A program made the position numbers and the translations under genes. The notes under the pieces were generated by a model that had not been told where the DNA came from, ran no database searches, and saw only the letters and a list, made by a program, of their open reading frames with translations. A DNA stretch of 64,000 nucleotides from Paracoccaceae bacterium (lineage in GTDB: Bacteria > Pseudomonadota > Alphaproteobacteria > Rhodobacterales > Rhodobacteraceae), in the NCBI GenBank assembly GCA_022823605.1, contig JAJEHS010000006.1, positions 593,001-657,000 on the forward strand. Reading direction: 5' to 3'. Shown piece by piece: positions 1 to 9,478 of this stretch; the stretch's first letter is position 1, and the number at the start of each line of letters is the position of its first letter.

Positions 1-875
1 CTGGGCAACATAGGGGGATGGGTCTGTGAATGGAAACTGCATCTTTTGGCAATCTCGATTGTACTATCGATTGCTTCAGGTAAATCCCCGAACAACTCAA
101 CCATCTCATCCCGTGATTTGAAATAGTGTTCGGGAGTTAATATCCGCCTAGGGTCATTTTGTGTCTTGAATCCTCCGTTCTTGATATAGAACAGCATATC
201 TACGGAAGCATACTCTTCCCTATTGGCAAGGATAACATTGTTGGTTGCAACCAACGGAAGTCCCAATTCATAGGCAATGTCAATCAACCCGGCTTCCGTT
301 TTCATCTCATTGGCGGTACAGGTTGAACCTTCATATGAATGCCGCTGGATTTCCTGATAGACACCCGCCGGGAAAATGACCATTAATTTTGATACTATCT
401 TCTTGGCATCTGCATATGAACCATCATGCAAATACAATCCCGGGGGACCTTCGCTCCCTCCCGTCAGACAGATCAATCCCTCATGGCAAGCCTTGAGTTC
501 GTCAAGTGTCAGATATGGAAAAACTTTTTCCTGATCCAGATACATTCTGGAATTCAATTGCAGAAGGTTTTGATACCCTATTTGATTCTGTGCCAGCAAT
601 ACGATGGGGGCTGTATCATCGGGACTATGGGGGTTAAGATAATTATCCCTGATTTTTATATGAACCTGTAACCCTTGTATCGGTTGAATACCTTTGGACG
701 AACATCCCTTGGCGAACTCAAGGGCAGCAAACATGTTGTTGGTATCGGTTAAAGCCACAGCCGGCATTTCCAAATCCCGGCAGGTTTCCGCTATCTTGTT
801 GATGTCGAGAATACCTTCAAGTATGGAAAACTTGCTGTGAACCCTGAGGTGAACGAAACGGGGATCAGAAACCAC
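1..875 (-). CDS. dnaE: DNA polymerase III alpha subunit, N-terminal part (cut by window edge)
   Basis: Replicative polymerase catalytic subunit. Only about 291 N-terminal residues are present and the frame runs open off the left end of the window. The translation shows the PHP-domain start FVHLRVHSKFSILEG, then ALTDTNNMFAALEF and KGIQPIQGLQ, which match alphaproteobacterial DnaE (typically TDTNNLFGALEF, GIQPIVG). The frame opens after a TGA about 33 bases upstream, and the only usable start in it is GTG at 875, without a strong Shine-Dalgarno. DnaE2/ImuC shares the PHP domain, but the fit is closer to DnaE1. It is transcribed divergently from xdhA. Confidence 0.9.
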   Translation of the reverse strand, partial: MVSDPRFVHLRVHSKFSILEGILDINKIAETCRDLEMPAVALTDTNNMFAALEFAKGCSSKGIQPIQGLQVHIKIRDNYLNPHSPDDTAPIVLLAQNQIGYQNLLQLNSRMYLDQEKVFPYLTLDELKACHEGLICLTGGSEGPPGLYLHDGSYADAKKIVSKLMVIFPAGVYQEIQRHSYEGSTCTANEMKTEAGLIDIAYELGLPLVATNNVILANREEYASVDMLFYIKNGGFKTQNDPRRILTPEHYFKSRDEMVELFGDLPEAIDSTIEIAKRCSFHSQTHPPMLP

Positions 876-937
876 TATCTGGTTCCAATCCGAAGTATCG
901 GGATAATCAGCATGTCAAGAAACCCTTACATTTTTCA

Positions 938-986
938 TAATCAAATTTGTGAACCAGGTATGGTATCCAAGGTGATAATTTGATTA
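938..986. repeat. 10-bp inverted repeat between dnaE and xdhA
   Basis: TAATCAAATT (938-947) and AATTTGATTA (977-986) are exact reverse complements around a 29-base loop. A 10-base direct repeat, ACAAACCTTG, occurs at 986-995 and again at 1021-1030. Together they fill the dnaE/xdhA divergent region and look like a regulator-binding region. No function is demonstrated. Confidence 0.5.
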
Positions 987-1015
987 CAAACCTTGTTTTC
1001 AATTTAAATTTGCAA

Positions 1016-1043
1016 TTGACACAAACCTTGAATACTAGATACA
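1016..1043 (+). promoter_or_regulatory. possible promoter of the xdhABC operon
   Basis: A perfect -35 hexamer TTGACA lies at 1016-1021. The best -10 candidate, GATACA at 1038-1043, sits at 16-bp spacing but matches the consensus at only about three of six positions. The second copy of the ACAAACCTTG direct repeat lies between them, where an activator or repressor could act. Confidence 0.35.
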
Positions 1044-1120
1044 AAAACAAAAACAAAAAACGAAGCAGTTACAAATCAAAATTGGCGAGTTTGATTATTT
1101 TCCTTTAAAGATAGGGGTTG

Positions 1121-2521
1121 ATGTCAAAAATAAATTTTTTTATCAATGATCGGCAAATTGCTGCTGAAGATCCATCCGGAACCACAACCTTACTGGAATG
1201 GCTCAGGGAAAAGGCTTATCTCAAGGGCACTAAAGAGGGTTGCAACGAGGGTGACTGTGGTGCATGTACGGTAATAATTGAATCAATAGAAGACAACAGA
1301 TTGATTCACTCAGCCGTCAACTCGTGTATTTTGTTTCTGCATCAGTTGGAAAACAAGTCAATTCGAACCATCGAGGGTGTTTCAGGCCCTGAAGGGGATT
1401 TGCATCCCGTTCAGGAAGCAATGATCAAGTTCAATGGCAATCAATGTGGATTCTGTACTCCGGGTATAGTTATGTCACTGGTATCCGCGCATACAAACGG
1501 TACCAGCGATCTTGATACGATATTGGCAGGAAATCTATGTCGATGTACCGGGTACGATTCAATTATCAACGCAGGTGAGGAAAGTCTGAAAAAGCCTAGG
1601 CCGGATTGGATTGACAATATCGAAGTACCTGTCCATGAAGTTCCTCAGGATACAGGAAATGGAACAATTCGTAATCCAGTCTGCCTTGATGAGTTCGCCG
1701 ACTGGTATGCCGTAAATCCAAAAGCAACCCTGATCGCGGGTGGAACGGATGTTGGTCTTTGGGTAACCAAAGATCTCAAATCATTACCTTCTCCCTGCTT
1801 TATTTCCGATATTCCCGAACTGAAAAAAGTTAAAATCAGTGGTAATGTCATGACCGTTGGTGCGGCTACCAACCTGACCAAATTCGATGATGTCATTTCA
1901 AAATACTATCCCTCCTTGAGTGTCATGATCAATCGTTTTGGTTCCGTACAAATCCGCAATGTCGCTACCGTGGGTGGCAACATTGCCAATGGTTCACCAA
2001 TTGGAGATTTGCCCCCAGCACTCATTGCCCTGAAATCAAAGTTGATCCTCAGAAGAAAAGACACCAGAAGAAAACTGCCCTTGGAAGATTTCTTTTTAGA
2101 TTATGGGGTTCAGGACCGACAATCCGGTGAGTTCGTGGAAGGTGTGGAGATCCCCTTGCAGCATGAGTGGTTCAGGTGTTACAAGATATCCAAGCGAAGG
2201 GACCAGGATATTTCGGCTGTTTGTGGCAGTTTTCTCATGGAGTTGAATTTTCAAACGATTGACGATGTCAGAATTGCCTTTGGTGGTTTGGCTGCAATAC
2301 CTAAGAGGGCTTCCGCAACCGAAGCCTTTTTGCTAGGTAAAACCCTTAACCTTGAAACAATTCAAATGGCCATGGAATTACTAGAGACAGATTTCAAGCC
2401 TATTTCAGACATGAGAGCATCGGGTGCTTACCGGATGCAAATTGCCAAGAATCTCCTTTTGAAATACTATTTTGGCAGACAACGCATGTCCGGACACCAA
2501 CAATCAATCTCAACCAGGTGA
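1121..2521 (+). CDS. xdhA: xanthine dehydrogenase small subunit (2Fe-2S and FAD)
   Basis: Electron-transfer subunit of a molybdenum hydroxylase that oxidises hypoxanthine/xanthine to urate. Residues 1-160 carry the two 2Fe-2S clusters: GCNEGDCGAC (Cys 41, 46, 49) with Cys69, then CGFC (Cys 109, 112) and CRC (Cys 140, 142). From about residue 180 comes the FAD domain, with AGGTDVG and VGGNIANGSPIGD. The fused Fe-S plus FAD layout is that of bacterial XdhA (usual length 460-490; here 466). I chose ATG at 1121; the in-frame TTG at 1118 is less likely because AGGGG (1113-1117) would sit directly against it. The stop at 2521 abuts the xdhB ATG at 2522, so the genes are translationally coupled. Confidence 0.93.
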   Translation: MSKINFFINDRQIAAEDPSGTTTLLEWLREKAYLKGTKEGCNEGDCGACTVIIESIEDNRLIHSAVNSCILFLHQLENKSIRTIEGVSGPEGDLHPVQEAMIKFNGNQCGFCTPGIVMSLVSAHTNGTSDLDTILAGNLCRCTGYDSIINAGEESLKKPRPDWIDNIEVPVHEVPQDTGNGTIRNPVCLDEFADWYAVNPKATLIAGGTDVGLWVTKDLKSLPSPCFISDIPELKKVKISGNVMTVGAATNLTKFDDVISKYYPSLSVMINRFGSVQIRNVATVGGNIANGSPIGDLPPALIALKSKLILRRKDTRRKLPLEDFFLDYGVQDRQSGEFVEGVEIPLQHEWFRCYKISKRRDQDISAVCGSFLMELNFQTIDDVRIAFGGLAAIPKRASATEAFLLGKTLNLETIQMAMELLETDFKPISDMRASGAYRMQIAKNLLLKYYFGRQRMSGHQQSISTR

Positions 2522-4852
2522 ATGGATATGACCGAATATAAAGCCCAATCGAATATTCACCACGATTCCGCAAGACTCCATGTTACCGGCGAAGCGCAAT
2601 ATGTTGATGATTTGGTTTCAACCGAGGGAACATTACATCTGGCTTTCGGTCTCTCAAAGGTAGCCTGTGGAAAGATCATTTCCGTTGACCTTGAACCTGT
2701 CTGGCAATCCCAGGGGGTGGTTAAGGTACTCCTTTGCACGCATCTGCCTGCAGCCAATGATGTATCACCTTCCCCATATTGGGAACCCCTGCTGGCCAAG
2801 GACAATGTTGAATATATCGGGCAACCGATATTCCTGGTCATTGCCGATACCAATTTGAATGCTAGGAAAGCAGCCCGCAAGGCAATAATGGAAATCGAAG
2901 AGATCAAGCCCCTGTTGACAATTGATGATGCACTTGAGGCCAACAGTTTGTTCGAGGATCCCCTTGTGTATCAAAATGGTGATCCTGAAAGTGCTGTGGA
3001 TAGGTCTCCCAAAATACTCTCCGGCGAGATTGAAATGGGGGGACAGGAGCATTTCTACCTAGAGGGTCAGGTTGCCATGGCCATACCTCAGGAAAATGAT
3101 GGAATGTTAGTTTATTCCTCAACCCAGCACCCGTCAGAAGTACAGCACAAGATTGCAGATAGCCTCGGCGTTCCCATGAATAAGGTAAGAGTCGAGGTTC
3201 GCAGGATGGGTGGGGGTTTCGGCGGCAAGGAAAGTCAGGCCAACTCGGTCGCATGTGCCTGTGCGATTGCTGCCAATCTGACCGGTAGACCCTGTCGATT
3301 TCGTTACGACAGGGATGATGATTTCCTGATTACCGGGAAGCGCCATGATTGTCGAATAGCCTATCGTGTCGGTTTTGATGAAGCCGGGAAAATCAATGGT
3401 GTAATCATTGATCAATTCGTTCGCTGTGGCTGGTCATTGGACTTGTCCCTTCCCGTTGCTGACAGGGCCATGCTCCATTCAGACAATACCTATTTTCTGC
3501 CTGCATCGAAAATTACCTCATACCGTTTGAAAACCAACACTCAATCGGCAACTGCCTTCAGGGGTTTTGGTGGTCCCCAGGGGATGGTGGGAATTGAAAG
3601 GATCTTGGATCATATTGCCCATGAGTTGGGAATGGACCCGCTGGATGTCAGAAGAATCAATTTCTACAACCCACCCAATTCAGGTTCACTGCAAAGAACC
3701 CATTACGGAATGGAAGTGGAAGATTGCATCATTGAGGAAATTGTTGACGAGTTGGTTTCAACTTCCGACTACAGAAACCGAAGGCAGGAAATCAATGAAT
3801 GGAATGACAAAAATCCCTTTCTAAAAAAAGGCATTGCATTGACACCCGTCAAGTTCGGGATTTCATTTACCCTTACACATTTAAATCAGGCAGGTTCACT
3901 TGTTCATGTCTACAGGGATGGCTCCATCCACTTGAATCATGGCGGGACCGAGATGGGCCAGGGTCTGATGATTAAAATTGCTCAAATTGCAGCCAATACG
4001 TTTGGCCAGCCGATTGGTTCTGTCAGAATTACACCCGCTGATACCGACAAGGTTCCCAATACATCGGCAACAGCTGCTTCCTCTGGTACAGACATCAATG
4101 GTATGGCAACCAAAATTGCCTGTACCAAGATAATTGATCGGCTGATTGGGTTTCTGGCCGAACGGCATCAATCACATCCTGATGAAGTCCGGTTTGAGCA
4201 AGGCGAATTCAAGGTTCAGAATGAGACCTATGGCTTCAAGGAAGTCATTAATGATGCTTACATGAACAGGATATCACTATCCGCTACGGGCTTTTATTCA
4301 ACTCCGAAATTGCATTGGGACCGCAAAATTGGCAAGGGTCGTCCATTCTTTTACTTTGCATACGGGGCAGCCGTTTCCGAAGTCATGATTGATGTCCTTA
4401 CCGGTGAAAACAAATTGCTTCGGGCAGATATAATCCATGATGTCGGTAATTCCGTTAATCCTGCCATTGATCTGGGACAAGTAGAAGGTGGTTTTGTTCA
4501 GGGTTATGGCTGGTTAACCACCGAAGAACTCTACTGGGATTCCAAGGGATATTTACGAACGCATGCACCATCAACTTACAAAATACCTGCCTGTCGTGAT
4601 AGACCGATGGATTTGCGGGTAAAACTTTGGGAGAAAGGCTGGAACAGGGAGGAAACCATATTTAATTCCAAGGCCGTAGGTGAACCTCCCTTGATGTTGG
4701 GAATATCGGTTTTTCTGGCCTTATCCAATGCTATAGCTTCCATTACAAGTGACTATCCATCTCTGAATGCACCAGCAACCCCTGAACGTATATTAAATAC
4801 CCTCACCAGGAATTATCAGGTACCCTTTGACTTTAAATCTGGAAGAAATTGA
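2522..4852 (+). CDS. xdhB: xanthine dehydrogenase large (molybdopterin) subunit
   Basis: Catalytic subunit that binds the molybdenum cofactor and performs the hydroxylation. The 776 residues match the family length. Cofactor and active-site motifs are in the right order: MGGGFGGKE (about residue 230), TAFRGFGGPQG (about 345), GGTEMGQG (about 480), ASSGTDINGMA, and the C-terminal KAVGEPPLMLG, which holds the expected catalytic Glu. It starts directly after xdhA and overlaps xdhC by 26 bases. Substrate specificity for purines is inferred from the A-B-C arrangement. No other purine-catabolism gene lies nearby, so another N-heterocycle is possible. Confidence 0.92.
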   Translation: MDMTEYKAQSNIHHDSARLHVTGEAQYVDDLVSTEGTLHLAFGLSKVACGKIISVDLEPVWQSQGVVKVLLCTHLPAANDVSPSPYWEPLLAKDNVEYIGQPIFLVIADTNLNARKAARKAIMEIEEIKPLLTIDDALEANSLFEDPLVYQNGDPESAVDRSPKILSGEIEMGGQEHFYLEGQVAMAIPQENDGMLVYSSTQHPSEVQHKIADSLGVPMNKVRVEVRRMGGGFGGKESQANSVACACAIAANLTGRPCRFRYDRDDDFLITGKRHDCRIAYRVGFDEAGKINGVIIDQFVRCGWSLDLSLPVADRAMLHSDNTYFLPASKITSYRLKTNTQSATAFRGFGGPQGMVGIERILDHIAHELGMDPLDVRRINFYNPPNSGSLQRTHYGMEVEDCIIEEIVDELVSTSDYRNRRQEINEWNDKNPFLKKGIALTPVKFGISFTLTHLNQAGSLVHVYRDGSIHLNHGGTEMGQGLMIKIAQIAANTFGQPIGSVRITPADTDKVPNTSATAASSGTDINGMATKIACTKIIDRLIGFLAERHQSHPDEVRFEQGEFKVQNETYGFKEVINDAYMNRISLSATGFYSTPKLHWDRKIGKGRPFFYFAYGAAVSEVMIDVLTGENKLLRADIIHDVGNSVNPAIDLGQVEGGFVQGYGWLTTEELYWDSKGYLRTHAPSTYKIPACRDRPMDLRVKLWEKGWNREETIFNSKAVGEPPLMLGISVFLALSNAIASITSDYPSLNAPATPERILNTLTRNYQVPFDFKSGRN

Positions 4853-5747
4853 ACAACTGGTTGCAGAACATGAAGAAATAATTCGTGTTCTGATTGTTGC
4901 CACCCAAGGTTCCACTCCAAGGGATACAGGTACCAGAATGCTGGTCTGGACCAAAGGTCAGAAAGGTACCATAGGAGGGGGTGCACTAGAGTATAAAATA
5001 CTCGATATCTGTCACCAAAGATTAGCTGGTGGTAATCAAAACCCACTTGTAATCTCCCAACCTCTTGGTCCTGGGCTGGGTCAATGTTGTGGGGGGCATG
5101 TCAAATTTGTTCTTGAATACTTCAACATTGATGAAGTTAACTCTATAAAGGCAAAAACCACCGATCAGACAATTTATGGCAGGCCCATAGAAAGAGATAT
5201 TGATAGCGAGGTGGTGCAAAATTTTCCATCGATTGAAAATCTTCCTGTTTTCAAAGATGGATGGTTGCTTGAACAGTTGGTTGCATGCAAGGAACAATTA
5301 TGGGTTTTTGGTTCAGGGCACGTGGGAGCAGCCATTGTAAATCTTGTTTCAAAACTCCCTTCCATAGAAATTACCTGGATTGATTTTCAGGAGGATCGCT
5401 TTCCAACTGATATACCTCCAGACGTGAATAAAATTATCGCTGCCGATCCTGAGCAACTCACAAAATACGCACCTCCGGGAGGGTTGTTTCTGGTACTAAC
5501 CCATTCCCATGATCTTGATTTGAAAATCATGGAGGGCTTGCTAAGGAAAGACTTTTCATATCTTGGGCTGATTGGTTCAAGGACCAAATGGTCGAGATTC
5601 AAACAGAGACTACTGAGTTTGGGTCTTTCCGAAGAGGCTCTGAATCAAGTCAAATGTCCAATTGGAAAGAGTGACTTGGGAAAACATCCGTGGCAAATCG
5701 CTGTTGGGGTTTCTGCCGAATTATTGGAACACTTGAATAGAAAGTAG
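4827..5747 (+). CDS. xdhC: XdhC-type molybdenum cofactor insertion/sulfuration factor
   Basis: XdhC proteins bind Moco, promote its sulfuration and deliver it to xanthine dehydrogenase apoenzyme. The N-terminal XdhC_CoxI domain shows TQGSTPRDTGTRM and GTIGGGALE. The C-terminal half has a Rossmann-type domain with FGSGHVGAAIV (about residue 160) and LGLIGSRTKWSRF. It starts at TTG 4827 inside the end of xdhB, preceded by AGG at normal spacing, so translation is coupled. The second molybdenum hydroxylase of the window (19888-23516) has no XdhC of its own and may share this one (inference). Confidence 0.9.
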   Translation: MTLNLEEIEQLVAEHEEIIRVLIVATQGSTPRDTGTRMLVWTKGQKGTIGGGALEYKILDICHQRLAGGNQNPLVISQPLGPGLGQCCGGHVKFVLEYFNIDEVNSIKAKTTDQTIYGRPIERDIDSEVVQNFPSIENLPVFKDGWLLEQLVACKEQLWVFGSGHVGAAIVNLVSKLPSIEITWIDFQEDRFPTDIPPDVNKIIAADPEQLTKYAPPGGLFLVLTHSHDLDLKIMEGLLRKDFSYLGLIGSRTKWSRFKQRLLSLGLSEEALNQVKCPIGKSDLGKHPWQIAVGVSAELLEHLNRK

Positions 5748-5815
5748 GCAAGTTATCCCAAAAGTGGTTCAGCAATATTTCCTGGAAAATGTTGATAAAT
5801 TACAATCGCCAAGTG

Positions 5816-5831
5816 AATGACAATCGTCATT
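5816..5831. terminator. small hairpin between convergent xdhC and mccA
   Basis: AATGAC-AATC-GTCATT forms a 6-bp stem with a 4-base loop in the 113-bp convergent gap. There is no T tract, so a role as an intrinsic terminator is weak. It is the only structure I see in the gap. Confidence 0.25.
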
Positions 5832-5860
5832 AACCCTGAACGAATAATTCCATTCAGAAA

Positions 5861-7816
5861 TCATTTCCGTATTGTAAGAAGTTCAACACCCTCCGAAACC
5901 TGATCCCCTAGGGAAAAGAACATCTCTTTGACTATACCGGCATGTGGTGCCCGTATCACATGTTCGGTTTTCATGGCTTCCAGAACAAGTAGTGATTCTC
6001 CTTCTGTGATTTCTTGTCCCATGTTGACCAAAACATTCACAATTACCCCAGGCATTGGAGAAGTTAATGTTCCAGATCGATTGTTTGACCTCCGGGTTTC
6101 ATGGAACTCTGATATGCGCTTCAGCCTCAGTTTTTGATCTGAGGTGAAAACAGTAGAATCAACTTGATCACAGTATATCTCAAGAAAAAATTCTACTTGG
6201 TCAATTTTGCCGTGAAAATCCCGAAGACCTGCCCATTCGCCCTCAACCATGAATGATAAATCATCTTCCCGTAAGGAAAGGATATTTCCCTGAAGGGTAA
6301 AGTCCCATATCCTGTTATTGAACCGGAGTTTGATTTCTCGATCTAATGAAGTCCCAAGTCTCCATCCGGTGTTATCAAACCATGGTGAATGACCTTTTCC
6401 AGAAAAACCTGACTTAATCATCAAGGCATAGGCAGAAATCGCCAAAAGTTGGTTGGAAGCATCTTGGCGTGGACACAGGTCTTCAATGTTTGTTTCGATA
6501 AATTTTGTATCAAATTCACCTGATCTAACTTGGGGATTGTTGACGAGGGAAAGCAAGAAATCATCATTGGTAGCAGGACCTCCAATCCTGAGTGACCTTA
6601 ATCCATTGTCGATGACTTCAAGTGCTTGGTCCCTGGTTGAGCCATAACCGATTAGCTTGGCAATCATCGGATCGTAGTTTAGGGATACTTCATCCCCCTC
6701 AATCACTCCTCGGTCTATCCTCAGGTTTTTATCTTCCTCCGGCAATCCCAAATGATAAAGCTTGCCAAAACTGGGGGTAAAATCGGGATTTTCCAAATAC
6801 AATCTTGCTTCGATTGCATGTCCTCTTGCCTGGATTGTATTCAAATTTTCTGGCAGTTGTTCATCTCTGGCAACCCGGATTTGAAGTTCCACGATATCTA
6901 AACCGGTTATGAATTCGGTTACCGGATGTTCCACCTGTATTCGGGTATTCATTTCCAGAAACCAAAAATGACCATCAGGGTCCACCAGAAATTCAAAGGT
7001 TCCCACTCCACAGTAGCCAATGGCTTTACCACCAATTATTGTCGCTTCGAACAGCTTGTCCCTGGTTGCTTGTTGCAGATTTGGTGCAGGGGCTTCCTCA
7101 ATAACTTTCTGGTGCCTTCTTTGAAGTGAACATTCCCTTTCAAACAGATGGGTAACATTACCATAGTTATCACCGATGATTTGGACCTCGATATGGCGGG
7201 CGGAATTGACATATTGTTCAATGAGTAAAGTATCATTTCCAAATGAAGAAAGGCTTTCTCTTTTGGCAGAATCGATCGATTCACTCATCTCATTTTCTGA
7301 TTCCACTACCCGCATCCCCCTGCCACCACCTCCGGCAACTGCCTTGAGCATTACCGGGTAACCAACCTTGTCTGCCAAAGCAAGAAAAGAGGCATGATCC
7401 TGATCTTGTGGATTAAACCCTGTTATGACAGGGATTCCTGCTTCAGCCATAATTTTCTTGGCTTCGTTCTTCAACCCCATTGTTTTGATCACTTCAGGAG
7501 ATGGTCCAATAAATATCATATTCTTATTGCCGCACATTTGAGCAAAATCATGGTTTTCCGAAAGGAAACCATACCCGGGGTGAATGGCATCAGAATTCGT
7601 TTTGAGGGCAATTTCAAGGATGCCATCACCATTGAGGTAACCTGTACCCATCTCACCAGGTCCTACACAGTAGGCTTCATCTGCCAGTTTGACATGTAGG
7701 GAGTTACGGTCGTTGGGCGCATAGATACCCACTGTTGCAATTCCGATCCGTTTACAGGTACGGATTATCCTGCAGGCAATTTCACCCCTATTGGCTATCA
7801 ATATTTTGTTTATCAC
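5861..7816 (-). CDS. mccA: methylcrotonyl-CoA carboxylase alpha subunit (biotin carboxylase plus BCCP)
   Basis: ATP-dependent carboxylation of biotin for the leucine-degradation enzyme that makes 3-methylglutaconyl-CoA. Residues 1 to about 445 form the biotin carboxylase, with the ATP-grasp loop KAVAGGGGRGMRVV and EMNTRIQVEHPVTE. A linker/BT domain follows, then a C-terminal biotinyl domain with LEAMKTEH. The biotin Lys (K616) lies 35 residues from the C-terminus, as usual, but the residue after it is Thr, where Met is the common choice. Length 651 fits MccA (about 650-670). It lies 29 bp downstream of the beta subunit gene. Propionyl-CoA or geranyl-CoA carboxylase alpha are alternatives; the beta subunit favours MCC. 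Confidence 0.85.
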   Translation of the reverse strand: MINKILIANRGEIACRIIRTCKRIGIATVGIYAPNDRNSLHVKLADEAYCVGPGEMGTGYLNGDGILEIALKTNSDAIHPGYGFLSENHDFAQMCGNKNMIFIGPSPEVIKTMGLKNEAKKIMAEAGIPVITGFNPQDQDHASFLALADKVGYPVMLKAVAGGGGRGMRVVESENEMSESIDSAKRESLSSFGNDTLLIEQYVNSARHIEVQIIGDNYGNVTHLFERECSLQRRHQKVIEEAPAPNLQQATRDKLFEATIIGGKAIGYCGVGTFEFLVDPDGHFWFLEMNTRIQVEHPVTEFITGLDIVELQIRVARDEQLPENLNTIQARGHAIEARLYLENPDFTPSFGKLYHLGLPEEDKNLRIDRGVIEGDEVSLNYDPMIAKLIGYGSTRDQALEVIDNGLRSLRIGGPATNDDFLLSLVNNPQVRSGEFDTKFIETNIEDLCPRQDASNQLLAISAYALMIKSGFSGKGHSPWFDNTGWRLGTSLDREIKLRFNNRIWDFTLQGNILSLREDDLSFMVEGEWAGLRDFHGKIDQVEFFLEIYCDQVDSTVFTSDQKLRLKRISEFHETRRSNNRSGTLTSPMPGVIVNVLVNMGQEITEGESLLVLEAMKTEHVIRAPHAGIVKEMFFSLGDQVSEGVELLTIRK

Positions 7817-7845
7817 AATTGATCATACCTATACAGGGAGTTTGA

Positions 7846-9450
7846 CTACATTCGAAAGACACCGAATTCTGTTTCTTCCGGAGTTTTGCCCATTGTAACA
7901 GACAAGGTCAACCCTAAAACCATTCTAGTATCCTTTGGTTCGATAATTCCATCATCCCAAAGCCTGGCTGTTGCATAAAAGGGATGGCCTTCCCTCTCGA
8001 ATTTATCCCGGATGGGTTGCTTGAACATTTCTTCCTCTTCCTTGTTCCAATCCTCGCCTGCCTTCTCAAGGTTATCCCGTTTGACTGACGCAAGCACACT
8101 GGCAGCCTGTTCACCACCCATGACTGAAATTCTGGCATTGGGCCATGTGAATAAAAACCTGGGATTGAATGCTCTGCCGCACATGCCGTAATTACCTGCT
8201 CCGAAAGAACCTCCCACGATAATGGTGATCTTTGGTACCCGTGCACAGGAAACGGCAGTTACAAGTTTTGCTCCGTCCTTGGCAATGCCCCCGGCTTCAT
8301 AGGATTTTCCAACCATGAACCCGGAAATATTCTGCAAAAACACCAGTGGAATGTTTCGCTTGCAGCAAATTTCAATGAAATGCGTACCTTTCAATGCCGA
8401 TTCCGAAAACAAAATGCCATTATTGCCCAGTATTCCTACCCTGATCCCGTGTATTCTGGCGAATCCACAAATGAGTGTTGTTCCATAAAGCTCCTTGAAT
8501 TCGTCAAACTCCGAACCGTCGACTATTCTTGCAATCACTTCCTTGATATCAAAGGATTTCCTGAGGTCTGTCGGTACAATTCCATTCAACTCAAGCGAAT
8601 CATATTTTGGGTCGGCAGGTTCAGTATGGGAAATGGGAAAATCGGGTTCCTTGAGGTTGGATATTATTCTCCTGATTTTAGTGATGGCGTCATAATCGTT
8701 TTCAGCAAGATGATCGGCAACCCCTGAAATTCTGGCGTGAACTTCACCTCCTCCCAACTCTTCGGCTGTCACTTCTTCTCCTGTAGCGGCTTTTACCAAG
8801 GGAGGTCCGCCCAGAAAAATGGTCCCATTGCCTTTTACAATAATACTTTCCTCCGACATGGCCGGGACATAGGCCCCACCTGCAGTACACGATCCCATGA
8901 CTGCTGCTATTTGTGGTACTCCCATCGCCGACATGGTGGCCTGGTTATAGAATATCCTGCCGAAATGATCCCTGTCCGGAAATACTTCATCCTGATGGGG
9001 CAAATTGGCCCCACCCGAATCCACCAGATAAATACAGGGCAGTTGGTTCTGTAGTCCAATTTCCTGTGCCCGCAGATGCTTTTTTACGGTTAGCGGGTAA
9101 TAGGTTCCACCTTTAACAGTCGCATCATTGGCAATAATCAAGCAGTGCCTTCCCTGAACCAAACCGATACCGGATACCAATCCTGCGGATGGAATTTCTT
9201 CCTTGTAAACCTCATGGGCAGCCAAAGGGGAAAGTTCCAAAAATGGAGTGCCCTCATCAAGAAGGAGTTTAACACGTTCCCTGACAGGTAATTTATTCCT
9301 GCTTCTGTGCCTTTCCATAGCCTTCTTGCCACCACCTTCCTGAAACTTGGTGTTTAACTCTCGCAAGTCCTTGATCAAGGCCGACATTGCCTCCTGATTT
9401 TGAACAAATTCAGGAGAAGATGGATCAATAGATGAAATAATCTGATTCAT
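7846..9450 (-). CDS. mccB: methylcrotonyl-CoA carboxylase beta subunit (carboxyltransferase)
   Basis: Transfers CO2 from carboxybiotin to 3-methylcrotonyl-CoA. The 534 residues equal the usual MCC-beta length. Family stretches are recognisable: [18 protein letters not shown] near residue 48, [50 protein letters not shown] and [13 protein letters not shown]. These follow MCC-beta rather than geranyl-CoA carboxylase, which I recall as having NTTGYMVG and SYGAGNYGM. The gene lies between a GMC oxidoreductase gene (28 bp upstream) and mccA. Isovaleryl-CoA dehydrogenase and methylglutaconyl-CoA hydratase are not in the window. Confidence 0.9.
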   Translation of the reverse strand: MNQIISSIDPSSPEFVQNQEAMSALIKDLRELNTKFQEGGGKKAMERHRSRNKLPVRERVKLLLDEGTPFLELSPLAAHEVYKEEIPSAGLVSGIGLVQGRHCLIIANDATVKGGTYYPLTVKKHLRAQEIGLQNQLPCIYLVDSGGANLPHQDEVFPDRDHFGRIFYNQATMSAMGVPQIAAVMGSCTAGGAYVPAMSEESIIVKGNGTIFLGGPPLVKAATGEEVTAEELGGGEVHARISGVADHLAENDYDAITKIRRIISNLKEPDFPISHTEPADPKYDSLELNGIVPTDLRKSFDIKEVIARIVDGSEFDEFKELYGTTLICGFARIHGIRVGILGNNGILFSESALKGTHFIEICCKRNIPLVFLQNISGFMVGKSYEAGGIAKDGAKLVTAVSCARVPKITIIVGGSFGAGNYGMCGRAFNPRFLFTWPNARISVMGGEQAASVLASVKRDNLEKAGEDWNKEEEEMFKQPIRDKFEREGHPFYATARLWDDGIIEPKDTRMVLGLTLSVTMGKTPEETEFGVFRM

Positions 9451-9478
9451 GATTTACCAATATTCTTGAGTTTATGTT

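Noticed and set aside
426-671. 81-codon + strand reading frame
   Set aside because: Antisense to the dnaE PHP domain, whose translation on the - strand is clearly conserved.
7846-9450. Geranyl-CoA or propionyl-CoA carboxylase beta
   Set aside because: The [20 protein letters not shown] and [19 protein letters not shown] regions follow the methylcrotonyl-CoA carboxylase pattern; the alternative is kept only as a finding because of the GMC neighbour.
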